Shown here one piece after another: positions 63,717 through 64,000 of a stretch of DNA of 64,000 nucleotides (the first letter of the stretch is position 1; each line of letters begins with the position of its first letter). A program made the position numbers and the translations under genes. The DNA comes from Pseudomonadota bacterium (GTDB lineage Bacteria > Myxococcota_A > Polyangia > Polyangiales > Polyangiaceae). The notes beneath the pieces were generated by a model. The model was not told where the DNA came from. It worked only from the letters and a program-made list of their open reading frames with translations, and did no database searches. The stretch is from NCBI GenBank assembly GCA_023398955.1, contig JAEWRL010000076.1:1-64000 (forward strand), given 5' to 3'.

Positions 63717-64000
63717 TCCTGTGACTCCTTGTTCAGTGGCAGCCCTGATGAGACATGCCGCCGTTGGGGGCTCCTAGTGCGAGCCGAATGCCAGTGCTCA
63801 GCGCCCGAAAAAAGCGCTATGTGGCTCCGCCCGGGGGTGGCGATTCGGTGGTGTGCTGGCGAAATCCGCCGGCTCGTCTGGCGCCAGCGAGCCAGCCTCG
63901 GGGGCCGTCACCCCGCCGCGGACCGGACGCGGCACGCTGGCCGTTGCAGCGGCGGGGGTCCATGCTAGTGGCACAACAGCAGCTAAAAGGGTGGTCCATG
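63717..64000. other. Right-edge intergenic region with a possible sigma54-type site and a gene start at the edge
   Basis: No gene is complete here. TGGCAC at 63969-63974 followed by GC at 63982 gives the GG-N10-GC spacing of a sigma54 promoter, though the -12 box is CAGC and not TTGC. An ATG at 63998, preceded by AAAGGGTGG, could begin a gene beyond the window. Confidence 0.3.

Overview
The window is GC-rich, densely coded chromosomal DNA from a Gram-negative bacterium, most likely a myxobacterium-type organism (Myxococcota, Polyangia-like). The assignment rests on gene content and not on a database match: a eukaryotic-type Ser/Thr kinase, an OmpA-like porin with thrombospondin type-3 calcium repeats, a truncated Wza-type (OPX) exporter next to an outer-membrane beta-barrel, a GNAT-fused acyl-CoA synthetase, short-form HisG behind murA, and several small uncharacterised basic proteins. 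I found no rRNA, tRNA, CRISPR array, prophage or replication origin.

Region 1 (about 0.4-13.4 kb) is part of an exopolysaccharide locus that continues to the left. A minus-strand operon encodes a GT2 glycosyltransferase, a GT4 glycosyltransferase, a PP-loop (asparagine-synthase-like) enzyme and a Wzy/WaaL-type membrane protein. Plus-strand genes encode another GT2, a PKD plus parallel beta-helix lipoprotein, another GT4, and a paired OPX protein and beta-barrel that look like a composite outer-membrane export channel. The left edge holds a decayed HNH-endonuclease remnant. No flippase, co-polymerase or priming transferase is in the window.

Region 2 (13.6-18.1 kb) is a four-gene unit: a CxxC thioredoxin-fold protein, then a Dpp/Opp-type peptide transporter (lipoprotein binding protein and two permeases) without its ATPases. 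Region 3 (18.3-26.9 kb) carries bacteriohemerythrin, ilvD, a DAHP synthase, an M19 dipeptidase, a DUF1232 protein, a Ser/Thr kinase with a long coiled-coil tail, and an exported protein of unknown function.

Region 4 (27-34.6 kb) is membrane-centred: an LptF/LptG-like permease, tatA, a DUF423 protein, heme O synthase (ctaB), and a minus-strand set of a TonB-family protein, a polytopic membrane protein and a UbiA prenyltransferase. Region 5 (34.6-48.6 kb) is mostly housekeeping: metG, pyrimidine-nucleoside phosphorylase, a WYL regulator, a lytic transglycosylase, an ADP-forming acyl-CoA synthetase fused to a GNAT acetyltransferase, arginine decarboxylase (speA), and gltX translationally coupled to a CPBP-family membrane protein.

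Region 6 (48.8-64 kb) has several small orphan families, an isolated ccmB, a DEAD-box helicase, an unknown gene overlapping nadD, an IS630 transposase remnant, a four-gene overlapping operon (OmpA/TSP3, HEAT-repeat protein, xseB, cinA-like), murA-hisG, and a ComEA-like helix-hairpin-helix protein preceded by a small conserved protein. The strongest lead for an under-described system is the OPX/beta-barrel exporter with its associated PP-loop and beta-helix proteins.
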